Positions 49,548 to 60,299 of a DNA stretch of 64,000 nt are shown one piece after another. The notes under the pieces are model-generated. The model did not search any database. It was not told the DNA's origin and saw nothing but the letters and a program-made list of their open reading frames with translations. Position 1 is the stretch's first letter; each line of letters begins with the position of its first letter. Source of the DNA: Paragyromitra xinjiangensis (lineage: Eukaryota > Ascomycota > Pezizomycetes > Pezizales > Discinaceae); contig JBCAMK010000022.1 in assembly GCA_038503065.1 (NCBI GenBank), positions 744,001 through 808,000 of the forward strand. The letters are read 5' to 3'. The translations under genes and the position numbers were made by a program.

Positions 49548-50269
49548 ATGTCCTCTTCGGATACTCCCTCAGATGCTGAACTTAAGGCTGCTGCCGCTAA
49601 GCAAGCCGCAGAACAAGCCGCCCTTCCATACAAATGGACCCAAACCATCGCAGAAGTTGATATCTCAGTTCCCGTCCCACCAGGAACCCGAGCTCGTGAT
49701 CTCACCGTTGAGATCAAATCTCAGTCCATAAAAGTAGGGTTGAAGGGAAAGGAGCCAATATTAGAGGTATGTTCGCGTTACCCATCGCCCAGTTTTTAAC
49801 ACTACAAACATAAACATCAAACCGCCAAACAAAAAATCACCAATACTAATAACATACCCCCAGGGCTCACTCCCAAAGCGTGTCGCAGCCGACGAATGCA
49901 CCTGGTCTCTCGAGGACCAAAAGTCCGTCTCGATTCAACTTGAAAAGGTCAACAAAATGGAATGGTGGGAACATGTTGTCACCCATCACCCTAAGATCGA
50001 TACCACAAAGGTTACACCCGAGAATTCTAGCCTAAGCGATTTAGACGGTGAGACAAGAGCGATGGTAGAGAAGATGATGTACGATCAGAGGCAAAAGGAG
50101 ATGGGCAAACCGACGAGCGACGACCAGAAGAAGGCAGACATGTTGAAAAAATTTCAACAGCAGCATCCGGGTGAGTTATCTGTAAAAGCTCTCATAGGAG
50201 AGACCCTTCGGTTGGCTGACATTAATTGGGGAAACAGAGATGGATTTTTCGAATGTGAAGATGGAGTAA
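49548..50269 (+). CDS. nudC: Nuclear movement protein NudC (CS domain)
   Basis: Dynein-pathway co-chaperone needed for nuclear migration in filamentous fungi. Exons 49548-49766, 49864-50170 and 50238-50269 give 185 aa, a usual length for fungal NudC. An Ala/Gln-rich N-terminus leads into the CS/p23-like domain (about residues 28-120): [43 protein letters not shown] and [11 protein letters not shown]-terminal motifs include [20 protein letters not shown] and [21 protein letters not shown]. The last exon codes only for MDFSNVKME after a split Glu; without it, the reading frame would run on to a false C-terminus at 50316. Divergent from RAD4. Confidence 0.95.
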
Positions 50270-52763
50270 GGTACAGAATTGCTTCGATAAAGGGAGGGAT
50301 TGTCATACAATCCTAGCCATTGGAGCTATAGCTCCATCCGTGCAAATTGAATGGGGGTGGAACATCAAAGAATACAAAAAGAGGTGTCTGTGGACTCTTG
50401 TTGCCGTTTTTTTCGGTATAAAAAAGAATCAGGTACACTATTTGGCTCTACGCTGTGTCCCAATTTGTCGGTCCTAGGAAACGCATAGCCAAATTTTCAT
50501 ATTCACCATCAGTGGAAGGGTCTCTAGACTTATAAATTAATTGTAGTAAACCCCCGGCGATGACGCGTCGTCATAACCCTAGGGGTTGGATACGTAAATG
50601 AATTACTACTACTGCTGCTGCTATGGCGATGACGCGTCCTGGCAAGAATACAGGCTGATAAGTAGGGAGGTTCTTATCAAAAACGGATGGTAGAACAAAA
50701 ATTCCCTGTTCGGCTCAAGCTTCTTCCTTAAGCTTCTTCTGAATAAAGGCTTTGCAGCTGGCCTAACTAGCTTTGATTTCAGAGAATCAACCCAAATACT
50801 TAGCCCATAAAGGTATAAATATGATGCCGAGAACCGATGAAAGCATATCTACACCACCCCCTCCCCCCAACACAATCTCAGCACTTTTTAAATCTTAGCT
50901 ACCATGGATTGGCTGAAGACCTAAATTATATAGGTTCCTACCTACATGTACCTATAGCTAGGTAGGCGACTATCCTTCCATTTTCTATCCTGGCTACTGC
51001 CGAACTGTTCCGACCTTTATACCACCAAGAGGCTTATATAGTAAGAATGGGGGGATAAAGCTTTTAGGAATCTCTCGCGGCTATATAAGATTCGGCAGGG
51101 TCTGCTCTACGAGTCTAGAGGACTTATGCGTACTGCCAACCCTAGTTCGCGCAGAAGATATCTTCAGAAAGTTCACGTAGGGCTAATATCTGCCAAGCGT
51201 GTGTGAAAACGGCAAGCCCTGTTAGTTCGCCTTGATGAGCTCTTCAAATTGTGGTATTTAAGTGCTTGTAGCAGACCCGAGTGATTTCTCATGATACTGC
51301 AAAGAACACTTGCAGTTTTCTGTATTTCTACCATCCATCCTCAATAGCTTATCAACAAGCTATGTTTCAGACCATACACCACATGCTATCACACTAAAGA
51401 CTACCAGTAAAAGAACTAGGATCTATAGCCGCTTAAGGATTCGCAGGGTCATTAAGTACTTGGGGAATCACTCTAGCGGCTGGTCCAGGCAAAAAAACAC
51501 CCGTGGACCTTAGGCCGAGGCTTTAGACCGTCCAACGGATTACCCAGAGGTTCAAACAAGAAAATAACCCTCGAAGGACGGTAGTTAAATACTACTTGAT
51601 AAGTGGGTTCATTTGTGGGGTTATGACATGCCGTGGATAATTATTTAGATCGAGATCTCTGACCCCTAAGGCTATTTAATGACCCTAATATCAGGCGCAT
51701 ACGTACGAGCTTTGAACCTAGATTTATACCTACGTTATTTTGCGGGGAGTCAAGACTGAGTGCAAGCGAAATGTGGCAAAATCCCGCAGTCTTAGGATGC
51801 ATTTAACGACAACATACCCAGCGATCGTCAAAGCAAAGACTCGGTCGCTGATAGGAGACTTCACAGGCTATCCGGACAATCCGCCACGAGACGAGTGGCG
51901 ACTAACTAGTTTTGGTGGGAAAACCTATCTGAGTAAAGAAGGTGATTTCGATGTCAAAAATCCTCAATTTTAAGTGGATTGCTCGCTGGTTGCCCGAGTG
52001 AGTGGGATGTCCAGCTCCAACTGTGCGTATGTGGGTCTGTGTCTACGTGTAAGTACTTGTTACCAGATGTCTCTGGATCAGCCCTTGCCAAGAGATTTCT
52101 TCACCCATCCCTGACAGTGATCTAGATCTCAATTGCACGCCACCAATTACCACGCATCATCCAAGCATACACTCTTAACCCTTGTTGAGATAATAGACAC
52201 GTAGGGAGGCAGGGACGGATCGATTGCCCATTCATTCTCTAAAGGTTGGCAGCGCGCTCTATGTATAAACTCGTTTGATACTCCCGTGCTCAGGTGTCTC
52301 TCCGATTTCCGAAGCCATGCCTGAACGGGACCATATTGGGAAGTGTCTCCAACAGCCCTCCCTAATTGATTCAATAACAGAACCACTCCATCTCCCAAGT
52401 CGTTGTAGCGGCGACAATAGTGATCCACACATATCCTATCGGCTGCGCGAACTTTCCGTTGCGGGAGAAACAACAGGTTGAATTCTGGATGCACCTCCGG
52501 ATCAAAGAAGAAATATGTCTAACATTGTCTAACATTTACAACAAAAACCAGCCCCAGCAATGAGCCCCGGATGAAGAGCCTGAGTTGGAGGCTTTCCGAA
52601 GATCAATGTTCATCTAGGCTGCATGATGAATATTTTGTGAAAGGATATAAGTTCTCCTCGCTAGCCATGATTCGGGTTTATTCACCAAACAGTCTAGCCG
52701 ACACTCATATCTTCACCCTCAATAATCTTCAGTTTTTTGGGTTTATACTTGCCAATCCTCAAA
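50270..52763. other. Intergenic region between NudC and tyrosinase
   Basis: About 2.5 kb, AT-rich. A direct repeat of GGCGATGACGCGTC occurs at 50556 and 50625, and a 13-bp palindrome AACCCTAGGGGTT lies between. ORFs at 51310-51513, 51740-51973 and minus 52147-52494 have no recognised domains and I do not support them as genes. Confidence 0.5.
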
Positions 52764-53932
52764 ATGAAACTTTTATTTGTTTTACTTCTCACTGTAGGAA
52801 GTCTTGTCAGTGACGCCCGTCTTCTGAAGCGCCAGGCGACGACGGATTGCACGAATCCCACCACCCGCAAGGAATGGCGCTCCCTCACCAATACCGAGAA
52901 GAGTTCATATATCGAGGCTGTGAAGTGTCTTGCTACCCAACCGTCTAGGATGAACAGCGCTTCGTCCTTGTATGATGATTTTGCATCAGTTCATAGAATT
53001 CTAGATACTAAAAGTAGGTTCTACCTCTATTCTACCATACCCGTGCACCTCAAGCAGAAAATTGAACCAAATTTTGACACCCACAACAGTTCATCAAGTT
53101 GCTTCCTTTCTCCCTTGGCACCGCTGCTTCGTTCACTCCTACGAGGCGGCCCTCCGCGGACCTTGTGGCTACACCGGATACGCAACCTATTGGGACTGGT
53201 CTCTTGACTACGAAAAACCATTCAACTCCCCTATCTTCAACCCAGACACTGGCTTTGGTGGTGATGGCGACTCATCGACGAAATGTGTAGCATCTGGCCC
53301 GTTTGCGAAGAAGGAGGTGTTGGTGCCGAATACACATTGTTTACAGAGATCTTTCGATGACAAAATGTTCAGTACTATTGTAGCGCCACAGGTAGTAAAA
53401 AACACATTGGCGGTAAATGGGTATGACTCATTTCGATTCGTGGTAGAGAATGGTGTCCATAGAGGTGCACATATAGGGATTCAAGGAGGTTAATAATATC
53501 CCAAATGAGAAACAGGGACAGAACCTGTGCTAACCTTTGAAAAGATATGGTACAGAATTATAGCCCAAATGGTAAGGAACACACCTTTTTGTGTCTCTTT
53601 ATTTTTATTTTTATTTTTATTCTCATTACTAGCTCGAGTGAGCAGCTATGTCCGAAATTACTCATCGCCCTTTCCCGTTACTTGAATCAAACTTACTCGT
53701 GCTGGTAGATCCGATCTTTTTCTTGCATCACACAAACGTCGACCGCATTTGGTGGCAATGGCAGACTTTGAATGACACGCGAAAGATCGAATTTGGCGGT
53801 AATAAGAACCAGGGTGATACTACCACCAAAGCGACCCTGAACGACACCATCCAGATGTTGGGGATTGTAGAAGATTCGACAGTGGAAAGTTGTATGTGGG
53901 TTCAGAGCGGACCGATGTGCTATACTTATTAA
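52764..53932 (+). CDS. Secreted tyrosinase (binuclear copper monooxygenase)
   Basis: Short secreted type-3 copper protein that oxidises phenols to quinones (melanin and quinone chemistry). Exons 52764-53013, 53090-53488, 53545-53571 and 53709-53932 give about 299 aa. A signal peptide (MKLLFVLLLTVGSLVSDA) is followed by a Lys-Arg (Kex2-like) site at residues 22-23. The CuA ligands are His77, His85 and His94 (FLPWHR). The CuB region has His207 and His211 in NGVHRGAHIG and the His232-His233 pair in DPIFFLHHTNVDRIWW. Exon 3 is only 27 nt (DMVQNYSPN) and sits between the CuB halves; skipping it keeps frame but removes a conserved loop. The protein lacks the long C-terminal extension of intracellular fungal tyrosinases. 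Confidence 0.9.
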
Positions 53933-54822
53933 ACGACGAGTTAGATCTGGGGTTTTAATGGATGTTCGAAGGTAATCATAATGAGTTGAGAGGGATGAAG
54001 ATATATTGTAAAATGGATATGTAGCTATTTTTTATCCTTTGCTGGATTGTATCTTATGTCAGATATGTATGGAACTATATGTAAGTACACTCTAAGCTTA
54101 TTGTAAGAGAAAGTCGTAAATGCTAGAAGATTTCGATACTCGTATAACTACTGTCACTAGTTCGGAGTCTGCATATGGAAGGAAGCTCTCATTCTCTTTT
54201 CTTGCCTTCTTCTCTACCTAACTCTTCCCCCTACTTAGAAGCCACCACCAAATTCCTTATACTAAGCTATGCTTGTAAAGGAGGGAGAGGGAGAGAAGCC
54301 CTAAACAGGGGAGATAGATATTAAGGTTATCCGTTAATTATTTGTTAGGATATACTTTAGGCTAAAGCATATTCTATGCGCAAACAGCGATCTGATAGTA
54401 CCGAATTCAGTGGTTACATACACCTAATAAAATAATATTACGAAAAGGAAAAGGAAAAGGAATGATCCGATTGAGTGTGCCCGTCAGGTGATAATTTATG
54501 ATTGAGGCTCGCCGTGTCACATTAGACAACAAAAATCAGATAGATCCAGCACACCACTTTGCCATTGTTTACTTCGAAATCCAATAGAGCTAGACGATGA
54601 GGTAAAGAGAAGCATGTGAGTCGTAAAACAAGGATACTCTGGGTTACGATATGCTATGCCAAGCCACTACACGCGTCCATGGTCGACGCGTTACTCAGAT
54701 ACGCGAGATCTCGGAACTCCCCCACCACATATGTTCATATTCATGTAGCACAGATGGGTGCATGAACTCGCAAGAATCTATCAATAGCAACCATCCAATT
54801 CCCTCTCTCTCATCTCCGTCTT
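53933..54822. other. Intergenic region between tyrosinase and MUS81
   Basis: About 890 bp. It contains a run of AAAAGG units near 54450 and the paired ACGCGT boxes just before MUS81. No gene seen. Confidence 0.55.
54671..54691. promoter_or_regulatory. Paired ACGCGT (MCB-like) boxes before MUS81
   Basis: Two exact ACGCGT hexamers at 54671-54676 and 54686-54691, about 130-150 bp upstream of the MUS81 ATG. In yeasts this is the binding site of MBF, which drives G1/S transcription of replication and repair genes. Activity here is inferred. Confidence 0.5.
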
Positions 54823-57236
54823 AATGGATCCTGAATGTGCAAACCCCCTCCTCCTCAGCTTTCTAAAGGGATGGTGGGACGAAGCCAAAAGCTTCAACTC
54901 CAAAGGTGCCTCTACGTAAGTCCCCCCCCCCCCGAGAAACGTAAGAGGGGAGGGCGAGATAAACAACGTGTGGCGTTGACAACTGTTTTGATGAACTACA
55001 GATACAAACGTGCGTACGAATCCATGAAGGCTTGCCCGATACCTTTCGAGCACCCCAGCCAAGCTATCGAGCTTAGTGGTCTCGGTCCAAAATTATGTGA
55101 AAGACTCACAAAAATGATGGAAAAGTACTGCTCGGATAATGGATTGCCGATGCCGAAGGTTCCTAAAAGGAGATGTGCGAAGCCTTCTGTGATGCATACT
55201 ATCAAGGGCTGACGCCGTATTATAGCACGTAAACGGGGCGCTACTAATACCGATAATGACGATAATAACGACGACGATGCATCACCCCCACCCCCGAATC
55301 CAAAGAGACCTCGGAAAACGAAGGAATATGTCCCGATCTATCGCTCTGGGGGATATGCCTTGCTTGTCGCCCTTCACGGGGCTGGAGAGGACATGCTGAC
55401 GAAAGAGCAACTAATTGAAATGGCTCAACCTCACGCTGATTCCTCCTTTACCGTGCCTATTGATCCTACCAAACATTATACCGCATGGGCTTCTATGAAA
55501 ACCCTCATCGAGAAGAACCTTGTCTATGGCCGGGGGCGCCCAAAGCGATACTGCTTGACAGATACAGGAGACGAGGTAGCTGCTGCCACTGTAGCAGGGA
55601 GAGACTCGGCGTCAGACGAGGGGCCCAGGGCTCGTAATGCGATGGCGGGGGCGGGGGAACCTAGCTCTCGGGCTTTGGGTCAGAATACAAGAATAACTAC
55701 TGCGAATAGAAGTCTCAATACAAACCGCGCCCCTTCACGACTCGGTGGTGCCTTGCCTCCCCCAGACTCTGAGGATGAAGAGGATTTCCAACATATTGCA
55801 CGAAGAACACAAGCTAGCAAAACGCAATTGGGAGAACCGTCTGGATCAGCAACTGATCTAGCTGCGCGACGGAATAGACTGCAAGCGTTATATTCTGGGA
55901 GGTCGTTGGAATACGGGAAAGATCGGCCAACTCCACGAGAGGGCAGGTCGATCTCACAGCAAAGACAGCCATCGTCATTTATAGATATAGAAGACCTCAC
56001 AAACTCTCCTCCGCCGGTGCTTAGAACACTAAGTAAATCGAGTTCTAACGCTCGGTCTACCGTCAACGCCAGCAATAAACCACCCCCCCTTCCTCCTCTG
56101 GAGAAGTTTTCAATACCAGCGTCCTCTCATGATACCCGCACCGCTTCAGTGATCCCTCCCCAGTCCTCTCAGCCTGCACCTTGCGCTGCCTCTGCCCAAT
56201 CCGACCCATCAACCCATTCGCGATCTATCCAACCAAATCCCCTCGCATTTCCTTCCTTTGTTCCTGAAGTTATCCAGCCCAACACGTTCTCTATTCATCT
56301 TCTCCTCGACAACCGCGAAGTTCGCGCCAAGCATGACCGCGACTACATCGCTAACACTTTGTCTTCCTCAGGCGTCACCCCCATCATACGCTCCCTTGCC
56401 GTTGGTGACGTCCTCTGGATTGCGCGCGAGCACACTGCCCCCCACCGTGAGATTGTTTTGGACTACATCGTTGAGCGGAAACGTCTTGATGATTTAGTCG
56501 CAAGTATTAAGGATGGGAGATTCCATGATCAGAAGTTTCGTCTGACAAAGAGTGGTATAAAAAATGTAGTGTATATCATTGAAGACTATTCTATGGGCGG
56601 CATTGAAGGGGGGACGCAGGATGCGATCGAAACGGCGGTATCCAGTACGCAAGTAGTGAATGGATTTTTTGTGAAGAGGACGAGAAAGCTTGACGATACG
56701 ATTCGGTACCTTGTAAGGATGACGAAGATGCTGGAGGGAGTATATTCCGTAGGTTTTTCCTTCTCCTTCTCTACATGGAACACCCTCTTAAACGACCCAT
56801 AAACTAACTAACACTGGGCACGCAGAAGAAACCCCTTCCCCTCGTCCCATCCAACCTCGTTGCGGCCCGCACTTACACTGCTTTCCTCCTACACCTACGC
56901 ACAATTTTTCCCACGCTCCTTTTCCACCCCACCTACACCGACTTTTCCGCCCTTGTCTCTAAATCTGGTGCGCTCACGCTACGTGATGTGTTCCTGAAAA
57001 TGCTGATGCGCATCCGCGGCATCTCTGTCGAGAAAGCAGTCGAGATCCAGAAGCTATACCCTACGCCCAAGGCGCTGGTAGAGGCGTATGGTGGGTGTGA
57101 AACAGATAAGGAGAAATGCGAGATGCTTGTGAAGGCGTTTGAAGGAAAGTTGGGGAGGAAAAAGGTTGGGGAGGCGTTAAGTTGGAAAGTTGCGGAAATC
57201 TGGGCAGGGGTGATTTTCGAGGGGGATGGGAGATAA
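54823..57236 (+). CDS. MUS81: Crossover junction endonuclease subunit Mus81
   Basis: Catalytic half of the Mus81-Eme1 (Mms4) nuclease that cuts branched DNA at stalled forks and recombination intermediates. Exons 54823-54914, 55002-55174, 55226-56748 and 56826-57236 give about 732 aa. The start MDPECANPLLLSFLKGWWDEA leads into an N-terminal helix-hairpin-helix (IELSGLGPKLCERL). A winged-helix-like region (YALLVALHGAG...LTKEQLIEMAQPH) and a long Ser/Pro linker follow. The ERCC4 nuclease core holds LLLDNREVR and VERKRLDDLVASIKDGRFHDQKFRL (catalytic Glu-Arg-Lys at about residues 505-507). The C-terminal HhH2 contains MRIRGISVEKAVEIQKLYPTP. Intron 1 contains a long C run. All four junctions keep frame and restore family sequence. 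Confidence 0.94.
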
Positions 57237-58212
57237 CCTAAACATACATGAATTTCTTCTTTGTTTTACACTACAGGAAATACTGTTCCTTTTTGGGCAT
57301 AGCGACCAGAAACTGTGACGAGATAACCACCCGACTTTTGGAATGAAGCTGTAAATGGGATTCTGCGCCTGCTTTGGTGAGCGGGCACACTTTTTGTTCC
57401 CGTTATTCAGATAGAATGTCTGCTTTCGTTGCTGGGGCCCTTACTTTAACTCAGTTGTCAATTATCTTCACTAGTAGGGGTGATTTTATATATATATATT
57501 TTGATTGGTTTCTGCATCCACTAAATATAAACTTCCTGGTTACCCATTCTTTAGTCTCCCAACATATTTTTCCTCTCCTTTGCCTGTGTAATCCCCAACC
57601 TCTTATATTCTCTTTTCCCCTTCTTTTATTCCCTCGCAGTGTTTTTCTAGGTTGGAATTTAGATCGCTTGCTGACCAATTTTACCACACAGTCCATCCCC
57701 CCACTGAGACACATAATACAGATAATGGATGTTCTTAAAATGGCTTCTTAACAGTAACGCCGGTTGAATGCTGGCCCTCCTAAAATCCAATAGACAAACA
57801 CGATGTTACCCTAAATGCGCGTTTTATCAAGTTCCTAAAAAAGAACCATAGTGCTATTACCAACAATTGCCTCTCTTTCTCACATACAAAGCTCCTTTAC
57901 ACCTAACATCTAAAACAGTGTGCTCAAGAGACAGCAACTCCCTCCTAGAGGGTCACCACGCAAGCACCTTGATAAGCATAAATACAGCCTATAATTCCAG
58001 AAAAACTTAGAATACACGAAAAAAAAAGAACAGCAGGACTTTATGGGTTCAAATTACCTTGGTGAGAGAAAAGGAGAGAAAAAACTCATAGACAACCTTA
58101 ATCGCTACCACAACACAAGAAAACAAACGTGAAGGCCATTAGTGCTTAAATCACCCTAAAAGAATGGAAAGAATATTTATTGTGATTCGACGACGATTTG
58201 CCCCATCTATAT
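57237..58212. other. Intergenic region downstream of MUS81
   Basis: About 980 bp between convergent MUS81 and the hypothetical minus-strand ORF. It is T-rich, with a TATATATATAT tract near 57487. ORFs at 57374-57751 and minus 57451-57714 overlap head to head and look accidental. Confidence 0.5.
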
Positions 58213-58869
58213 CTAGCCACGACAAATAACACTTGGTGACGAGGGAGCGCGACGATACGCAGCTGCTGACATAATTATTTTCCCGTGTGGGCCTCCCTCC
58301 CACCGAAGGACATTTCTACTAGCTCGCGGTGGTGACTGCGATGAGGGAGCAGTGATCTTCAAGGTATGATATATCCTAGACCTAGTTTTCCTTACCCCAC
58401 ACTGAACCCGAGGAGGTTTTGATACAGTAGCGTTAGGCAACAAAGAGTTCGATGTCGGGGAAGGAATAGTTGATGAAGGATAGTATACAGTGGGAGGAGG
58501 GGAGGGAAGGGGTGGAGCGACTGTAGAGGATGATGGAGGAGGAGGGGAAGCTACTGAAGGAGTAACTTTATCCATAGTAGCGACACATATATTGAACAAC
58601 AATGTGGCAAAAACCCCGATATCTGGGTCGATGAGAGGGCTCTTGGTGATGCCTTGCGGTTGGAGCCGAATAACTTCAAGGTCCTCATGGATCTCGGCTG
58701 CCGTGGCAGACTCGGGGGTGCGGCATATAGATTCGGGAGTATCAAAATACTCGGAGAGGAAACGATCTCGACACCCCTCGGAACGGCCACAGCGTGCCTG
58801 AGAAGATCCAGGTATCTGGAGCACGTTACCAACTCTCAACGGCATACGCTCCCGTGTAGCGGCGGGCAT
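58213..58869 (-). CDS. Hypothetical Pro/Ser-rich protein, single exon
   Basis: An unbroken frame of 218 codons from ATG at 58869 to TAG at 58213. I recognise no domain. The N-terminal half contains an ordinary mixed-composition segment with a Cys/Arg-rich patch (ARCGRSEGCRDRF) and a short hydrophobic stretch (GVFATLLFNICVA). The middle is Pro/Ser-rich (SPPPPSSSTVAPPLPSPPP), and the C-terminus is Arg/Ser-rich and basic. An overlapping plus-strand ORF of 103 codons covers part of it. The start context and isolated position are compatible with a small fast-evolving gene, but composition alone could explain the open frame. Confidence 0.4.
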   Translation of the reverse strand: MPAATRERMPLRVGNVLQIPGSSQARCGRSEGCRDRFLSEYFDTPESICRTPESATAAEIHEDLEVIRLQPQGITKSPLIDPDIGVFATLLFNICVATMDKVTPSVASPPPPSSSTVAPPLPSPPPTVYYPSSTIPSPTSNSLLPNATVSKPPRVQCGVRKTRSRIYHTLKITAPSSQSPPRASRNVLRWEGGPHGKIIMSAAAYRRAPSSPSVICRG

Positions 58870-60299
58870 TTCTGATTTGTTTGGGATCAGTAGGTATTCG
58901 TGCGAGATGATGATGGGAGTGTGGAATTCATGGGCTCAAGCACTTCACTAGAGACCGAGGCGTGTTTGATCTAGAATGGCAGATGTTGCTTGTTGCTGCT
59001 GCCATTATCGAATTGGGATGTTGCCTGTCGAAAAGGACTCTCGATTCCTGTTCGGGCCAAATTTGTTAGTCAATGAGACATATTCTATGGTATTTGACCT
59101 ACTTCCATGTGAAGTCTCCTAACTTCTCTCATCAACATGTTCTCCCGGTTAATACAGCCCCACTCGAACAACACACCTGGCCTCACAGCGTTGACAGAAA
59201 GAAGCCTCATTTTCTAACTCTACAAGCCATACCTGATGCTCTTCCTCAACTAAAACTACGATTATTCCGTGCTTAGGATCAATACATAGGGTATACGTAA
59301 GGTGTCGAGAAGTGGCTGATGTTCGTCTCTAGGTAAGGTTAATTTCATGATACTAATTAGCATCGCTATTGGAGCTATAGAAGAACCCTCACAAACAAGC
59401 TTGAACCGAGAATGTAACATGTGTGTTGTATTGAGAGTTTAAACACCCTGAATTAAACAGGAACAATTTTGACCTCGCAGGGTGATCCCATAGAACCTAC
59501 ATGTATCTTCATCTTTATTCCGCGAAGTACCACTCATAAACTCCCCGAAAAGCCCCGCCCTAACCCTCTAGGACGTGCGGGAAATAGGTTAAAAAAACGC
59601 TTGCCAGAGGATTCTCAACTGCAGAAGTTCTGAGTTAAAAGGAATGGCCAATATCCTCTGCAGATTTTAAGGAATATTATGGGCTTATCATCTATAGTAC
59701 CGGCTCGGTGTCACAATCTATCACTCCCCATGATCGTCTCTATAATTTTAACGGTTTCAGTAATACGCCTTCAGTACCCAAAATACCCTAAGGTAGCTTG
59801 AATTTCTCCAAGGTATGAGGCTCTGTTAGGCCATGAAGACGCAGCAAGTCTACCACAATACCTAACTGTAACCAATGGACATATCGTGTTTTGTTTCCAG
59901 AAAACCTATCCTAACTAGGCAGCGTAGTCTAGAGATGCCCGTCTCCAAACTCGATCGTGGAGTCCACCGATCCTCTGCACATACCCGCCCGCAATTGGAT
60001 GATCCGGGCAACCTAAACGAATGCAGCGAGTTACCATCTTGTAATCGCTAATCCTTCGGCTGATAGGAGTTGTATTTACTCTACCAGACGGGTGTTACGC
60101 GTCGACCTGATATTAGACTTGAATGAAGGCCGCCCGTTGTCCTGACAAGGATCAAACACGTTCAATATGCAATGAAACTCTCCGAACCCCAGTGACGTAC
60201 ACCTCGCCAGCGCTTGCATCCACTCGCCCGCTGCCAAAATCACCCACAAAAAGGGAGACGATAGCAACCATCAAACCGACCAAAAGCCCAGAGACAAAC
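58870..60299. other. Intergenic region between the hypothetical ORF and the GH47 gene
   Basis: About 1.4 kb without a supported gene. The frame of the GH47 first exon stays open upstream to 60123 without domain character, so that stretch is probably leader. One ACGCGT lies near 60098. Confidence 0.5.

Noticed and set aside
52147..52494. Minus-strand ORF of 115 codons upstream of tyrosinase
   Set aside because: No recognised domain and a plus-strand ORF overlaps; insufficient support for a gene.
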